Below are positions 52,301 to 62,542 of a DNA stretch of 64,000 bases, piece after piece. The DNA comes from Sceloporus undulatus (lineage: Eukaryota; Chordata; Lepidosauria; Squamata; Phrynosomatidae). The stretch covers positions 7,752,016 through 7,816,015 of the forward strand of contig NC_056526.1 of assembly GCF_019175285.1 (NCBI RefSeq). Reading direction: 5' to 3'. The notes beneath the pieces are model-generated. The model saw nothing but the letters and a program-made list of their open reading frames with translations, had not been told where the DNA came from and searched no databases. A program made the translations under genes and the position numbers. Position 1 is the stretch's first letter. Every line of letters starts with the position of its first letter.

Positions 52301-55300
52301 TTGCTCCTCAGTGTGGCACTGGACTGGCACTGTACAGTTCAGCTAAAATGTTGCATAAATATATACTGTGTTAAGTTTTCCAGGTGAAAAACATAACTAT
52401 CTAGAATATAGTTTGTTAACAGTAACATTAACAAAACTTATAAAACGTGGAGGAAGCTGGAAGACAATGTCAGGAGCACAGCAGTGCTTGCTTGTAGGGG
52501 AAACCCATTTCACCCAATTAAACCCCTTTCAGGCAATAGTTTCTCCCTCTCCTTTGCATTTAGTGAGGGTCGGAATCAACCTGACCTTGCAATGTAAAAT
52601 TCCTGATACTAGATTATGTAATTTAGAAAGCAGTTCTGTATTGCAAATCTAGAGAAGATTCTGTGCTCAAAAGTAAGGTCTGTGGTTTGGTTGTCACATT
52701 ATTTGTAAAGTGAAGGAGCAGAGAGACATGTGGCCCCAAACGGCTCCTGATCTCATTGGAGTTGAGGAAGAAAATACACTATTCCAAGGTCCCAGATCTC
52801 TGTATTTTAAACTCGCCCAGAACTTAACATTATTGTATTTCAAGCAATGATTATTACATTCAGTATTTTAATCATCAGTATTACTGATGGCATTTCAGTT
52901 TAGGATGAAATGTACTATCCTATTTCAGTGGAATTTTGTATTGAAGTTAAGGAAAATAAGCAATAAACCATTTGGTTTCTTCTGAAACCAGTGGAAGATT
53001 TGCTTTATACTGTGATTAGAATGTCAGGGATGTGTACTGCAAAAGTTACAGGAAGAAAGTTAATTCTAAATGGCCAGAAAAGGTCGTTACACAGTGTTTA
53101 GTGCGAGAAGTTGTGTGGCACAAATAACATAGTTTTAAAGTTCTGTGAACATTTACTCAACTTTGTGATTTTTTAAAAAATCAAAATGCACTCAGCTTTC
53201 CTATTAGTGTTCCACAGCTTTCATTGGAAAAGGCTTCGAGAAATTACTGTTTAATTACTACATAACTACATGATATTAGACTGTGTTACAGAAATGTTAG
53301 GTGTCAGTCTTATCTCTTTTCAGAAAATATTTATAAGGGATGTAAGTGAGAGATTGAATCGTTAGCAGAATGCACCTATTTTTACATACATTGCAAAATG
53401 TTTATTTTATTGCAGAATCAAACACGTGCCAGTAATTTATGTAATCCAAAGAAATAGCTTGAGATGGCATTGTAGTGTTTTTGAACTTTAGGTATTATAT
53501 GAACAAAGTTTATGACATACAGCAAATGTTTGGGTGGTCTTCTATTGGAAGGCACAGCATCAAGAACTGATTGCTTTAAAGCTCTTGGCTTCTGAAGATA
53601 CAGTATCTCTTGGGGTTGGGTGGGGAAATTAGGACTTGGATTCCTGACCATGATTCATAACCATAAATAATTTAGTAATGTAGCCAGCGGCCTACTGGAG
53701 AGTTATCCTCTGGAAGCCCCCTGAAATGTGTGTTTTGTTGCCCTGTTGCAGCCACCATTTGTTTCAGTGGGACTTTTTTATACACTCCCAATTCACTGCC
53801 TCCAGGAAGGCAGTATAAGCTACTTTGAGAATCCCTTCACTCCCCTATTATGGCACTTTTTCATTCTTAAAACACATGATATATTTTATTACATGAAACT
53901 ACTAAGGCATTAGTAACTTTACCGTAAATTGCTAAACTGTCTGTAACAGGTATTGATACTTCGTGTGCCTAAGTAAACATATGAATGGGACCTTAGCAGC
54001 TGTTGCCAGGAACATACAGATTTTATTGGGCAGCATCCACTGCTCAGATATCATCCTAAAATAATCTTTAGATTGCAATTTTCATTTTAAGTGAAAGAAC
54101 ATTTAGGATATGCAAGCATAGTGTTAATATGCCATGGAAAGCAAGTATTAAAGTGGACTTATCATATTTCCGTTTTTAAATAGGCAAGCTTCTTTTTCAT
54201 TAAGCTTTTAAAACATTTGTTTGTCTCTTAATGGGGGAAAGATTCCCCATGTGCTATTCCTCAGCAGCCATTATGTGTTACTCTGACTGATGAAGGACTG
54301 ACAGTTACAGTTGTACATGCAGTATTCTTTTCTCAAGAGTAAGGGAGATTTGCACGTAGGTAAGTCAAGCATGAAGCAAGAGACTGGGTTGCAATCCTGA
54401 CATCATCCCACTCACTGTTCGCCCCATCCCAGAATTCTCTTCTTCACATTTGCTGTGAAAATAGGAAGGCCTTATTTCTGACAGTGTGATCTCTGGAAAC
54501 AGATGCTTGTTAGCTATTTTAGGGTTAGCCACATTTTAGCAGCTTAAATTCCAGTGATCTGATTGAGTTATTACATTGATGGTCCAACAAACCATGGTTT
54601 ATTGAATTGGGAGCAGGTAATGTGCTCAGCCACTCCATCTTTGCTTCTCTCTTGCTTGTCCAGCTGCAGAGGAGAATTCTTAGTTTATCGATGCACAGGT
54701 TCCCATAGTATGCAAACCAGGGAAATAGTTTAACAGACCTGAAAATCTCATCCAAAGTCAAGCATTAACAGACATCATTAGCTCTTGTTTCAGCAAACCG
54801 TGGTTTGTTGAACCAGGAATATTGACTATTAAATGGCTCTGTGTCTTTGGTGGGATTTAATCAGCTTGTGTGCAGCCTTCATCTTAAAATGTAGTTCATT
54901 AGGAAATCTTTGTCCTCATCCTCTTTTGTTCAGTTGAAGATGACAAGGACAGCAGCTTGGCAGGCAGTGTTTTCCAATGTTCCCACAAAGCCATTTTTAT
55001 TTCTGTCCAAAGTCACTTGAATTGCTTTGAAATGTGAATAGGCTTTCCTTTGTATTTCATTTTTATAGGAGAACATTCCAAGTTTTGGGAGGTTCTTTGA
55101 ATTAGTATCTGGTGACTATTTACTCTTTGGTTTGTGGAACTGGGAACCGAGGGAAGAATTATTAGTAAATGGTGCAGTGTTCAGCATTTAGACTGTATCA
55201 AAGTTTTGACGGCACATAACACAACACAGAAGGAGCAATTCACAGGTAGTCTAGCTGGAGGTGACTGAGAGGGGGTTGGCTTACACTTATCCCATAGCAG

Positions 55301-58300
55301 AAGACTATAAAGACGGTAAGAAGATTAGAAAAGTGCACTTGCGGTTTTCTCTATATTGATATAGCTTAAAACACAAGGAACGTTACCAGTAGAATGTAAG
55401 ACTGCAGTAGGATGAACACTGCAGAAATGAGGTGTAATCCTTTTGCTGGGCAGAGCAGGGTATAAAAAGGTATACAAGTAGGAGTAGAATAGCCAGTAGA
55501 AGAATTTTATATGTATGTTTTCACTTCCATGGTATTTATTATTTCGTAGAGATATTTGTGAATGTTAGACTCCTTTTATCATTTGATTTATATTTATGTA
55601 TAAAACAGGTGGACTATGCTTTTTTTAAAAAAAATAAATAAGCAAAAACTATTCCTGAATGCCTCTGTCATCTTTTTGAAAAGAGCTGCTTATAAAATGC
55701 CTTGTGGATGTTTAAAGAAAACTCTGGAGGCCAAGCAAATTAAGACTCTGCTACCCAAGGTTTTAAAATATGGATTAATAACTTCAGATATCTGAAATCA
55801 GGCTAATATAAAGTAGTGTGTAATTATTTTCCCCCTGAAGTGTTAGTTCTTTCAGGTTCTTAGGAAATAGCAATATAAAATAGCATTATTAGATTAAACA
55901 CTTTTTAAATAATATCAGGCTTAGGGAGTATTCTTCCCCACTTCCATTTTACTCAATTCTGAGTATAAAAGAACTTAATTTTGTTCCCCATTTGGTAAAT
56001 CTGGTTTATAGATCAGCTCTCAATTACATAAAAAATAATTAGGCCAGTGCATTACTACTTCCAGATAATTTGGCAAGAGTATCCATTTAGCACTGTTTGG
56101 AAGGTCAGCTGGAGGGATCTTTCCGAATCACATTTTTGAAAAGCTGTCCCACCTTTCCTTCTTAGCTTAGTAGAAAAGTCCTGCCAACTTGCAGTTCTTT
56201 CAAACACTGGGGTCCATGTGGTTTCCCTGTAGTCTACAGTTACTCTGATACGAAGCAAACAAAGTCACACTTGTAAACCTCCATGCGCCAACATCACATG
56301 GGAAGGAGCACCAAGATAGAGGTATCACAGATTTAAAAGGTGCTGCCAAGGTAAATTAATCCAAGCTCATCAGTGCAGGCAATCCATTGCTACAAACATT
56401 GCTGATAGTTAAAAGTTCTAACAAAGGAAGATGCACCATCTGATTTAAGTCTGTTTCACTGTCAAACAGTGACCCTAATCTTTGGCCTACCAGAAAACAA
56501 AATTGCTTCGTTCCCCCTTCGCTTATTTGGAGATGGCTGTCATGTTGTTTCTTCTCCAGGGTAAATATCCCTATCTTTTTAAACCATTCCTCTTAGGGCA
56601 TGGTCATGAGGCCTCTGACCATCTTTGTTGCCCTTCTCTGGACATGCTCCCATTTATCAATATCCTTCTTTAACAGCATTTGAACACTTCTTATAGACAA
56701 GTACCTATTGACTGCAGATATAGGAAGACCAAAACCTTCCAATGATCCCTGACCTATATAAAGGGTGGGATGTAAAGGAAAGGCTTGTACCAATAATTTT
56801 GGTATTGTTTACAGACGACTATAGTTTAGATACCAAATTATCCAACATAATATCACTTGTGACTTTAAAAGAATTGATTTGCAGAATAGACAACAGTAAA
56901 TGATGAGGGTAGTATGTTTGCTGAATTAGCTACAGTTCAAGGGTTTTTCCTTTCAAAATATAAAAAGCAAGTATGAATTGTTTCCTGTAAGCTTTGGCAT
57001 GAAAATGTATTTAAACAAACAAAAACAAAGCAAAAAACTTCAAATACTTTAATTGGTCTAATTATTGAAAAGATTGCATCCCAACAGCGATTCAAACATT
57101 TATTTATTTATTTATATTTTTATCCTGCCGCCTTTCTCCCAAAGTGGGATCCAAGTTGGCTAACATATGTGCAACATATATATATATATTGCATACCGTT
57201 TATCCAACATTTAATTTTTGTAATTTATAGAAACTACCATTAACATATTGATTGGAAACTGATGTGAAATATCAGGAGTTCTTTTAAAAAGATAAACACT
57301 GATGTCCTATTTACTGAAAAGTATGAACAGCAGCCTTGTTAGTGGTCTTGGATTATGAGGGCTCCCACAGTATATATAATAATATCCCTGATTGTCCTGA
57401 GTTTCATCTGTTTTCTCATGGAAGGGAGCAAGAACAAAACAGGGGAGTGTGATGCCAACAAAATATGCAGCTTCAGTTCCTAGGGGGACAAAGGGAGGCA
57501 GTTATTATCTGTGAGGAACAGCTGGGGACACATGTAAAGCCAGTTCTTTGCTCAAACTTTGGACTAGAACTGGGAAGAGGACAGGTGTTTCCTATTCCTA
57601 CAACTAAGTACCAATTGCAGCTGGCTCCCTTTCTCCAATGTAAAACTAGCTTTAGGTGATCCATATAAGACGATACAAACAGATGTGAATGCGTAAGAGT
57701 CTGCAGTGCTTGGAGACCTTTTTTCCTGAGGCTTGGCAGAGCAGGGCCTCCTTTGCAGGAATAGACCAAACGGGTCATTTGTTTGACTTTGAAATGCTTA
57801 CTTACTGCATTTCTTACACTGTCTAGTAGATGAAGCTCTCTGGGCAGATCACAGAACATAAAACCAATTTTTTAACAAAAGAAAATATAAAAACCTTGAA
57901 ATATGTAAAATAATAATAAAAAGTAGAAAGTAATTAAAAAAACCCAGCAGGAATGCAAAGAGCTACAGATGTACCATTACGTTAAAAAAATCTGAACCCG
58001 AAAAGCCTGGGAAATTACCAAGACTTTTCCTTTGTCTATCTGTTAACTATTTTTTGCAGACCTGTTGCTTTGATACAACAATTAATATAAATGCTATTTC
58101 ATTCAGTTTCAAGTGCTATGCCAGATTTCATATAAAACAAATAAGTCTATTTAGTAGTGCAATTGAGTGTTTAGCACTCTTCTGTTGTCTTTCTGTAGAT
58201 AAAAGCAATGCCTGGAATCTGGTCTCAGTTGTGTACAAGGATTTACATAAGCAGGAATAAGAATTCAGCTGTTGCATAACATCCATATCCAGAGTGTTGC

Positions 58301-61300
58301 TGTTACATAATTATGTAGCAGAGCCATTAAAGTTCCTGCGCATTGATTACAGACACATCAGTCCCAATGCATATCGGGCGCTTTTGCTGTTGTCCGATAC
58401 GCATCTTCACAATTCACTAACAAGTTTTCTTAGCACTGCTTAGCTTAGTATTTGTAAAGTTACATTAAGTAAAAGGTGATACAAGATTCTGGCAAATTAG
58501 TTTGATTTGCATATGCTTTCTTAGGCTGGGTATGATCTGTACAATATTTGTGTAGTTCCCTGTGCACATACTTTAAATACTCTGTTCATTTCTTTTCCCA
58601 ATTTCTTTGTTATAATCAATGATTCTTGATTTGTCCTCATCCCCCTTTGATTCACATCTCCCGAAAAGACCCATTAATTTGTAGAAATTGAAAAATCAGG
58701 AGCTTCTTTTTTACAAACAAAAGCCTGTATCAGTTCTTCTGGAATGAATTTATAGCCCTCTTCTAACCTTCCAGCAAAAGGCCATTCCAAATGCTATATG
58801 TGGAATTTGTCTGAAGGGTAAGGAGTCCAACAAGAAAGGGAAGGCTGAAGCCCTTATACACTGCTCCCAGTGTGAGAACAGCGGTAAGTAACAGGGTCTG
58901 CTTTAGATATCTCTTTAGTATTTAAAATTATAAGCCATGGGGGGGGGGGGGGTAAAATACTGAATCAAATTAAATCTTTTAAGTTTTAAATGTGTTGCAG
59001 CAAACCTTGATGTTGTCATTTTATATAAGGGACACCATTCTACTCCTCCATTGTATTTAGTGGGACTTGAGCATCCACAGATTTTGATATCCCTGTGGGT
59101 TCCTGGAACCAAACCAAGCAGATACAGGTCCGCTGTATGTCAGCTAGAATCCTGTATGGCAGTTGTGAATGCGTAACCTGGAGTTGCGACTGTTATGTAT
59201 TCATGGCCCCTATATAGCTCCTAGTTTAGGAGACATGTATGGATGATGAAAGTCCCAGAAAGTGGGGATTGGGAGTCCCAGAATTCACTACAAAGCATTG
59301 TAGCGCCAGCACTTACAAATACATAAAGGTCATGTAAGTTTCCAGTTGGCATCTCTTAATACTCTGGAATGAAGATAGTGTTTTGTAAAATCCATCGTTA
59401 AATTATTTCTGTTAAAGGAACTTTATTTTACCATTCTAGTAATGATCCTGGTTTTGATTTAGGCCATCCTTCCTGTCTGGACATGTCTTCAGAGCTTGTG
59501 GCGATAATCAAGACCTACCCTTGGCAATGTATGGAGTGCAAAACGTGCATTATATGTGGGCAGCCTCACCATGAGGAGGAAATGATGTTCTGTGACCTTT
59601 GTGACCGTGGCTATCATACCTTTTGTGTGGGGCTTGGTGCTATCCCCTCAGGTAATTACATAAGTTACTTTTGTTCAGGGACTGAACTGAGGTTGAAAAT
59701 GAATGGAGGATAAGCTTTCTTTTCACCTCCTCCTGGAAAGATGCTGACATGAAAATTTCACATTAAAAAAGGCAAATCTAGTAAATCCATCAAGTTGTGT
59801 GAATCTAGTAAGAAATGTGGGTGGTAATTGTTATTAACAACTGCAGGTACAGCCTTCTGTGTCAATAATTTCTTCTATTCAGGGATATAATATACTAATT
59901 ATACCAAATTACTTATACGCTAAACATAATTCTATGCTGAATAAAGACAGTGCATTGAACTTTGCCATTTTAGAGTATTCACTCCCTTTCTAAATTTATC
60001 CAAGAGCAATGTGTTGCTGCTAGTCATCTCAAATTTACTTACAGTAATGAATTAAGTGTGTTCCTTAAATCTTGAGGGCTGTGTTTAGTTTTAAAAACAT
60101 GACTATTGAATCCTGGTGGAAAGAGGCACTACCGTTTCTATCAGTTAAACAACCCTGGATGGTTCAGCATCTAAGATTTCTTTCTGAACTTGTTTGCCAG
60201 TGTGTCATCTCTCTTTCACTCTCTCACACACACCAGAGTACATCTGATCAGTATATGATTAGAGTAACACAAATAAAAGGACATTTTGAGGGATGGAATC
60301 TCAGCTTTCTTGAAATATATTTTTAAGTTGCATGAAAATTGAGGGAGGGGGGGATACAGCTTATTCTGAACCATGTGTGACTGAAATTAAGTGTTAAAAT
60401 AGCTGTTTGTAAGAGTGCACAGATTGCAACCTTACTTAAATTGGCCAAGATTCTAGATCAGCTACTTAACTATTGGCCCAACCCTCATATCCTAACATAC
60501 TGGGCATGAACTGTGGAGACTGATCAAATCTGTTCTCCTGTCAATCAGGGCACAGCAGACCAATGTTTCCACCCCATTCCCAAAAGTGATCTCTAGTATG
60601 AGGAGGGACTGCAAGAAGAGACCCCTGTTGCTTGCAGAGGTTGCTGCCCAGTAAGTCAGGATTGGGGAGGACATTTACAAGCCCTGTATAGTAGCAATAG
60701 CAATAACATTTACATTTCTGTACTACTTATCAGTGAACTAAGCCATCACTAAGTGATTTATAGTGTGTAAGCTAATTGTCCCTGACAAGCTGGGTACTCA
60801 TTTTAGCGACCTACAGACGAATGCAAGGCTGAGTGGACCTAAACACAACCTTGTGGCTGCAATACAGGCATTTAACCACTGCGCCACCAGAGCTCCCTGC
60901 AGTATTGAAAACATTGCAGTTGTGAATGCAAACAATGTATGGAATCATAACCCTAGTTCAATGATTCCCAAACTTTGTTCCTCTAGATGTTTGGACTTCA
61001 ACTCCCAGACACCCCAGTCATCATGGCCAAAAGCCGAGAATCCTGGGAGCTGAAGTCCAAAACATTTGGAGGACCAAAGTTTGGGAACCACTGCCCTAGT
61101 TTTTGCATTTGATCATGAATTCCAGCCATGGTGCCCACCTGTTTCCTTCCCTGCCCTAAACCAGTGCTTTCAGCAATCTTTTTATACTGTTAGATTTTTT
61201 GGGGGCTCCTTTTAAGTGACAGCTCTTATTTTGCAGGTCGCTGGATTTGTGACTGTTGTGAACGGCAGCCTCCAACACCTAGGAGCAGAGGGAAAAGAGG

Positions 61301-61322
61301 GAAGAACAGCAAAGAAGGATAA
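40186..61322 (+). CDS. PHF10: PHF10 (BAF45A), PHD-finger subunit of the PBAF chromatin remodeller
   Basis: Nuclear subunit of the PBAF form of SWI/SNF (known for the family). Twelve coding exons (40186-40254, 44342-44448, 45297-45427, 46875-46958, 47401-47534, 47652-47801, 49347-49456, 50728-50878, 51766-51918, 58775-58883, 59463-59651, 61237-61322) join in frame to 490 residues (human 498 as I recall). Residues 24-58 hold the [11 protein letters not shown] nuclear-localisation-like stretch. A SAY-type domain spans about 85-290 ([58 protein letters not shown]). An acidic/serine-rich linker ([12 protein letters not shown]) follows. Two tandem PHD fingers cover about 372-475: C372/C375, HCSQC, H401/C404, C422/C425, then C428/C431, C443/C446, H451/C454 and the final ICDCC. 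All metal ligands seen are kept. The start is the first ATG in the CpG island and matches the human N-terminus. Confidence 0.97.
40500..40601 (+). repeat. LINE 3'-tail repeat with (TAA)n
   Basis: 'gccgcctctcttgagtttcc', 'gggaaagtggggttacaa' then (ataat)n-type triplets at 40574-40601; same tail as 3290-3345. Confidence 0.55.
40620..40735 (+). repeat. SINE 3' end with long (AACAAC) tail
   Basis: 'accctctgaagaaacctgac', 'cgtcagtcgaaaggacttgg' and 'aaggcacacaacaacaacag'. A separate 40780-40900 stretch ('agacatagccgcgtcggtct', 'tctcaaaggtgctacaagat') matches one at 11055-11115 and 11250-11280. Confidence 0.65.
40925..41120 (+). repeat. tRNA-derived SINE
   Basis: 'gccagcgtgaaatagtggctt', 'ccagggttcgaatccttgctc' (B-box-like), 'ttgggcaagtcacgctctct', tail 'gacaacaccacaacaa'. 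Confidence 0.8.
41219..41615 (+). mobile_element. CR1 LINE 3' end nested in a SINE
   Basis: Forward frame [20 protein letters not shown] then [20 protein letters not shown] and [12 protein letters not shown]; the 3' UTR ends 'tcttccaactctatggttctatg'. 5'-truncated to about 400 bp, well preserved. Confidence 0.9.
41740..41930 (-). repeat. Reverse SINE nested in the 41145 SINE
   Basis: Plus strand: 'gccattgccttcccctacg', 'gagagtgtgacttgctcaag', 'tccattgccgagtggagatt', head 'cccactgtgctacactgg'. Confidence 0.75.
42002..42032 (+). repeat. (AAAC)n microsatellite
   Basis: Seven or so aaac/aaca units in 'caaaacaaacaaacaaacaa'. Confidence 0.85.
42186..42700. mobile_element. hAT-like MITE with a palindromic MITE inside
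   Basis: 'caagggttctcaaatggtgg' at the left and 'cttgagaaccacta' at the right are inverted ends of the CAGNGGTTCTCAA type. The palindromic MITE at 42381-42603 interrupts it. Confidence 0.6.
42381..42603. mobile_element. Palindromic MITE ('GNTCCAAAACACACTGCAG' ends)
   Basis: Ends gatccaaaacacactgcag and 'ctgcagtgtgttttagacc'; arms 'aataatccagttttgagacc' and 'gatctcaagctggattgtttc' mirrored. Same family as 18576-18797. Confidence 0.8.
42703..43293. mobile_element. Three further palindromic MITE copies in a row
   Basis: Copies at 42703-42912, 42915-43122 and about 43130-43293 each show a 'ctgtggaaataatgcagttt'-like start, a 'ggnatttgtagttt' motif, its reverse, and a '...attnttctgcagtgtn' end. 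The last lacks its left end. Confidence 0.65.
43625..43928. mobile_element. GC-rich MITE-like element (copy 2)
   Basis: CpG-rich, with inverted pairs 'gcgaggggcagcg' / 'gacgcccctcgc' and 'cgtcaaaatggc' / 'gccattttgacg', and a hairpin 'aaagaacccgctttttgcgg' / 'gttcttt'. It shares the hairpin and the 'gagggagctgcgtggtttgtc' block with 50145-50452. Confidence 0.6.
44342..44448 (+). CDS. PHF10: PHF10 coding exon 2
   Basis: Acceptor cttgtctcag, donor gtatta. Encodes [20 protein letters not shown] then [15 protein letters not shown]; phospho-acceptor rich with a basic cluster. Confidence 0.94.
44605..44839. mobile_element. Palindromic MITE, relative of 19905-20139
   Basis: Ends GGCCTGTTACAGACTGCC and its reverse complement; arms share 'ggtatgctatttaaatgatg' and 'catgcatcctaagaatccgg'. 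TTA flanks both sides, a possible 3-bp duplication. Located in PHF10 intron 2. Confidence 0.8.
45297..45427 (+). CDS. PHF10: PHF10 coding exon 3
   Basis: Acceptor tgtttag, donor gtattc. Encodes [20 protein letters not shown] then [20 protein letters not shown], the start of the SAY-type region. Confidence 0.95.
46875..46958 (+). CDS. PHF10: PHF10 coding exon 4
   Basis: 84-bp exon after ...cctggag; donor gtaagg. Encodes [20 protein letters not shown] then TETQCTL. Confidence 0.94.
47401..47534 (+). CDS. PHF10: PHF10 coding exon 5
   Basis: Acceptor tactctag, donor gtaagt. Encodes [20 protein letters not shown] then [20 protein letters not shown]. Confidence 0.95.
47652..47801 (+). CDS. PHF10: PHF10 coding exon 6
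   Basis: Exactly 50 codons; acceptor ttgtttcag, donor gtagga (weak beyond +3). Encodes [20 protein letters not shown] then [20 protein letters not shown]. Confidence 0.95.
48173..48365 (-). repeat. tRNA-derived SINE (reverse)
   Basis: 'gtgtgccttcaagttgtttcc', 'ggccattgccttcctctgagg', 'ggatttgaaccctggtctcc' (B-box reverse) and head 'aaaccattatgccatgctgg'. In PHF10 intron 6. Confidence 0.8.
49347..49456 (+). CDS. PHF10: PHF10 coding exon 7
   Basis: Acceptor aatgcag, donor gtatga. Encodes [20 protein letters not shown] then [16 protein letters not shown]. Confidence 0.95.
50145..50452. mobile_element. GC-rich MITE-like element (copy 3)
   Basis: Starts 'ggcccagtacagatgggcc' and ends 'gggcggtctgtaccccacc', so the ends are imperfectly inverted, with TAG on both sides. 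Inverted pairs: 'gtcaaaatggcggcgcc' / 'gcgccgccattttgacg'; hairpin 'aaaaagaacctgcgttttg' / 'gggttcttttt'. Confidence 0.7.
50728..50878 (+). CDS. PHF10: PHF10 coding exon 8
   Basis: Acceptor cactccag, donor gtgagt. Encodes [20 protein letters not shown] and the acidic tract [18 protein letters not shown]. Confidence 0.95.
51213..51425. mobile_element. Palindromic MITE copy in PHF10 intron 8
   Basis: 'gcatctacaatgcagaattaa', 'ttctgggatttgtatttttg', 'acaaatcgcaggattcatag' and 'caaactggagtaattctgaa' in the order of the 4072 family. Confidence 0.65.
51766..51918 (+). CDS. PHF10: PHF10 coding exon 9
   Basis: 51 codons; acceptor gttctag, donor gtagaa (weak). Encodes [20 protein letters not shown] then [19 protein letters not shown]. 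Less conserved than the rest. Failure to splice here yields a seven-codon alternative end (see 51766-51939). Confidence 0.93.
51766..51939 (+). CDS. PHF10: Alternative PHF10 terminal exon (PHD-less S-type isoform), candidate
   Basis: Reading exon 9 through its donor adds V-E-E-K-S-P and TGA (51937-51939), so the protein would end YKVEEKSP and lack both PHD fingers. KVEEKSP fits the phosphorylation-dependent SUMOylation consensus K-x-E-x-x-S-P. From memory, mammalian PHF10-S isoforms lack PHD fingers and end in just such a motif. AATAAA at 52962-52967 could end this transcript. Expression is inferred, not seen. Confidence 0.6.
   Translation, partial: DNSSGNVSEGEVTLENQDEPVQGRQKTRERNSTPRKEGSKRSVSKSVPGYKVEEKSP
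52962..52967 (+). promoter_or_regulatory. Intronic polyadenylation signal, candidate for the PHF10 short isoform
   Basis: AATAAA in 'caataaacc', about 1.0 kb after the read-through stop and followed by T-rich 'tttggtttcttctg'. Confidence 0.4.
56555..56720 (-). mobile_element. CR1 LINE fragment
   Basis: Minus-strand reading [20 protein letters not shown] matches the CR1 RT C-terminus; 'ccatctttgttgcccttctc' and 'ggacatgctcccatttatc' on the plus strand. More diverged than the 36757 copy. Confidence 0.75.
57095..57180 (-). repeat. Reverse LINE 3' tail
   Basis: (TTTA)n, then 'tatcctgccgcctttctccc' and 'gtgggatccaagttggctaac'. Confidence 0.6.
58775..58883 (+). CDS. PHF10: PHF10 coding exon 10 (first PHD finger, N-terminal half)
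   Basis: Acceptor accttccag, donor gtaagt. Encodes [20 protein letters not shown] then [13 protein letters not shown], giving the first four Cys ligands of PHD1. A CAAAAG start would also allow an acceptor variant, but only one AG fits. Confidence 0.95.
58938..58951 (+). repeat. G homopolymer of about 14
   Basis: Run of G shortly after PHF10 exon 10; a potential sequencing-error or polymorphic site. Confidence 0.8.
58975..59135 (-). mobile_element. Tigger-like MITE, copy 6 (reverse)
   Basis: 'aaaccttgatgttgtcatttt', 'atataagggacaccattct', 'gggacttgagcatccacag', 'ctggaaccaaaccaagc', ending 'acaggtccgctg' with TA after it. The other end is lost. Confidence 0.75.
59463..59651 (+). CDS. PHF10: PHF10 coding exon 11 (PHD1 end, PHD2)
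   Basis: Acceptor gatttag, donor gtaatt. Encodes [40 protein letters not shown] and [20 protein letters not shown]. Confidence 0.96.
60690..60898 (-). repeat. Sauria-type SINE (reverse)
   Basis: 'aatagcaataacatttacat', 'ctgggtactcattttagcgacc', 'aggctgagtggacc' and the tRNA-like head reversed as 'ttaaccactgcgccaccag'. Confidence 0.75.
60959..61093. mobile_element. hAT-type MITE with exact 8-bp duplication
   Basis: Ends CAATGATTCCCAAACTTTG and CAAAGTTTGGGAACCACTG; flanks ccctagtt on both sides (60951-60958, 61094-61101). Interior 'ttggacttcaactcccag' is mirrored by 'ctgggagctgaagtccaaaa'. In the last PHF10 intron. Confidence 0.88.
61237..61322 (+). CDS. PHF10: PHF10 terminal coding exon
   Basis: Acceptor attttgcag; encodes [20 protein letters not shown] then GKNSKEG and TAA at 61320-61322. 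Confidence 0.95.
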
Positions 61323-61430
61323 AAAGAGTTACATCCTCTATTAAACTGCACAAAAACAAGTGCTAAGCTTGGTGCTATTTTACCTACCACTCTGTATAAG
61401 GAAAAACACCACTGAAAACACTGTTCACAA

Positions 61431-61436
61431 AATAAA
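61431..61436 (+). promoter_or_regulatory. Polyadenylation signal of PHF10
   Basis: AATAAA in 'cacaaaataaagttttta', 108 bp after the stop, followed by T-rich and GT-containing sequence. Confidence 0.65.
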
Positions 61437-62327
61437 GTTTTTAATTTCAGTACAGTGGGGACGATTATTGGGTACGTTCTCTTCACAGCTTTGCTTTGCA
61501 AATGGCAGTCCCAGACAGAGGAGAAATAGTCTCTCTTATCTGTCAGCAGGGAATTTGTTAAAAGGATTCAGAGCTACGCAGCAGTCACTTTTGTATTTTA
61601 AAAAAGCTGCACAGCAGGTATATTGCATAGCAGCCACTTGTGTTCTTCGGCAGAAAAGCCCGTCATCTTCAGACCATATTCCTCCTCTTGCACAAGCTAC
61701 CTCTTTCCGGCTGAATTAAACATGATACAGTAATTAGATCTGTCAAGTCCAGCTGTTAATGTGCTTGGGGATAAATGCTTAATTCTAGAAAAGAAACAAC
61801 TACAGCTGTTTGCCAATGGAGCAAACCACCCTGGTAGTAGTGAGCTCTTTTTTATCGGAGGCTTGTAAACAAGGTTTAAATGTCTGTTTAAGGAGGCTTT
61901 AGCTGTGGATGGCTGCAGTGGTTGGCTGAGATGACTTGAGATCCTTTTCAACTCTTGTTTTTCCTTTGCCAGATTATGCATGCAGACTAGATACATGCCT
62001 ATCTGCCACCCAGGAGTTATAAACAAGTAACAGTAGTGGTATATTGCAGTTGTGGCCTACTATTGGAATAGAGTCATTCAGTCAATATGTTTTACCCGTA
62101 TTCTGACTCACTGTTCCATAATTGATTCATTTCGTCTACTCTATTTGGGACTAACAGCCAAGATATGTAACTCAGTTCACATTCCAAAAACGTTTAAAAT
62201 GAACTGAGTCCTATTCCACTCTTTTATGAAAGAAAAATTATACAGCCTTTATAATCAAAATGTAGTGAAATACTGGATGCAGATTTGTATTTCTAAAGTT
62301 CTGAAAACCTTTATATAGAAAATAATT
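61437..62327. other. Gap between convergent PHF10 and C6orf120
   Basis: About 0.9 kb with no recognised gene or repeat. It probably includes the ends of both 3' UTRs. Confidence 0.5.
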
Positions 62328-62452
62328 TTTATTCAAAGTCATTATACTATTTGTTTTTAACCCTGATCAGTTAAGGGGACGCTGTAAAAATACTGCAATG
62401 CTGCGGCGTATGTAGCTCTGTGGGTTAATTACAATATAAAATTAATTATGGC

Positions 62453-62458
62453 TTTATT
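62453..62458 (-). promoter_or_regulatory. Polyadenylation signal, candidate for C6orf120
   Basis: Minus-strand AATAAA 85 bases after the stop codon. A second AATAAA lies at 62328-62333 on the same strand. Confidence 0.45.
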
Positions 62459-62542
62459 CCCCCGGCCCCACAGTTAGTACGAATCCTCAAAGACCAGTCT
62501 TTGTTCAATTGTACTCAAGAGAGCAGTTGCCTACCTATAAAT

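Larger units (their letters stand above)
51940..58774. other. PHF10 intron 9, long and repeat-poor
   Basis: 6.8 kb with few clear transposons: a CR1 fragment at about 56555-56720 and a LINE tail at 57095-57180. Nothing else is recognised. The first kilobase may be 3' UTR of a short isoform. Confidence 0.5.
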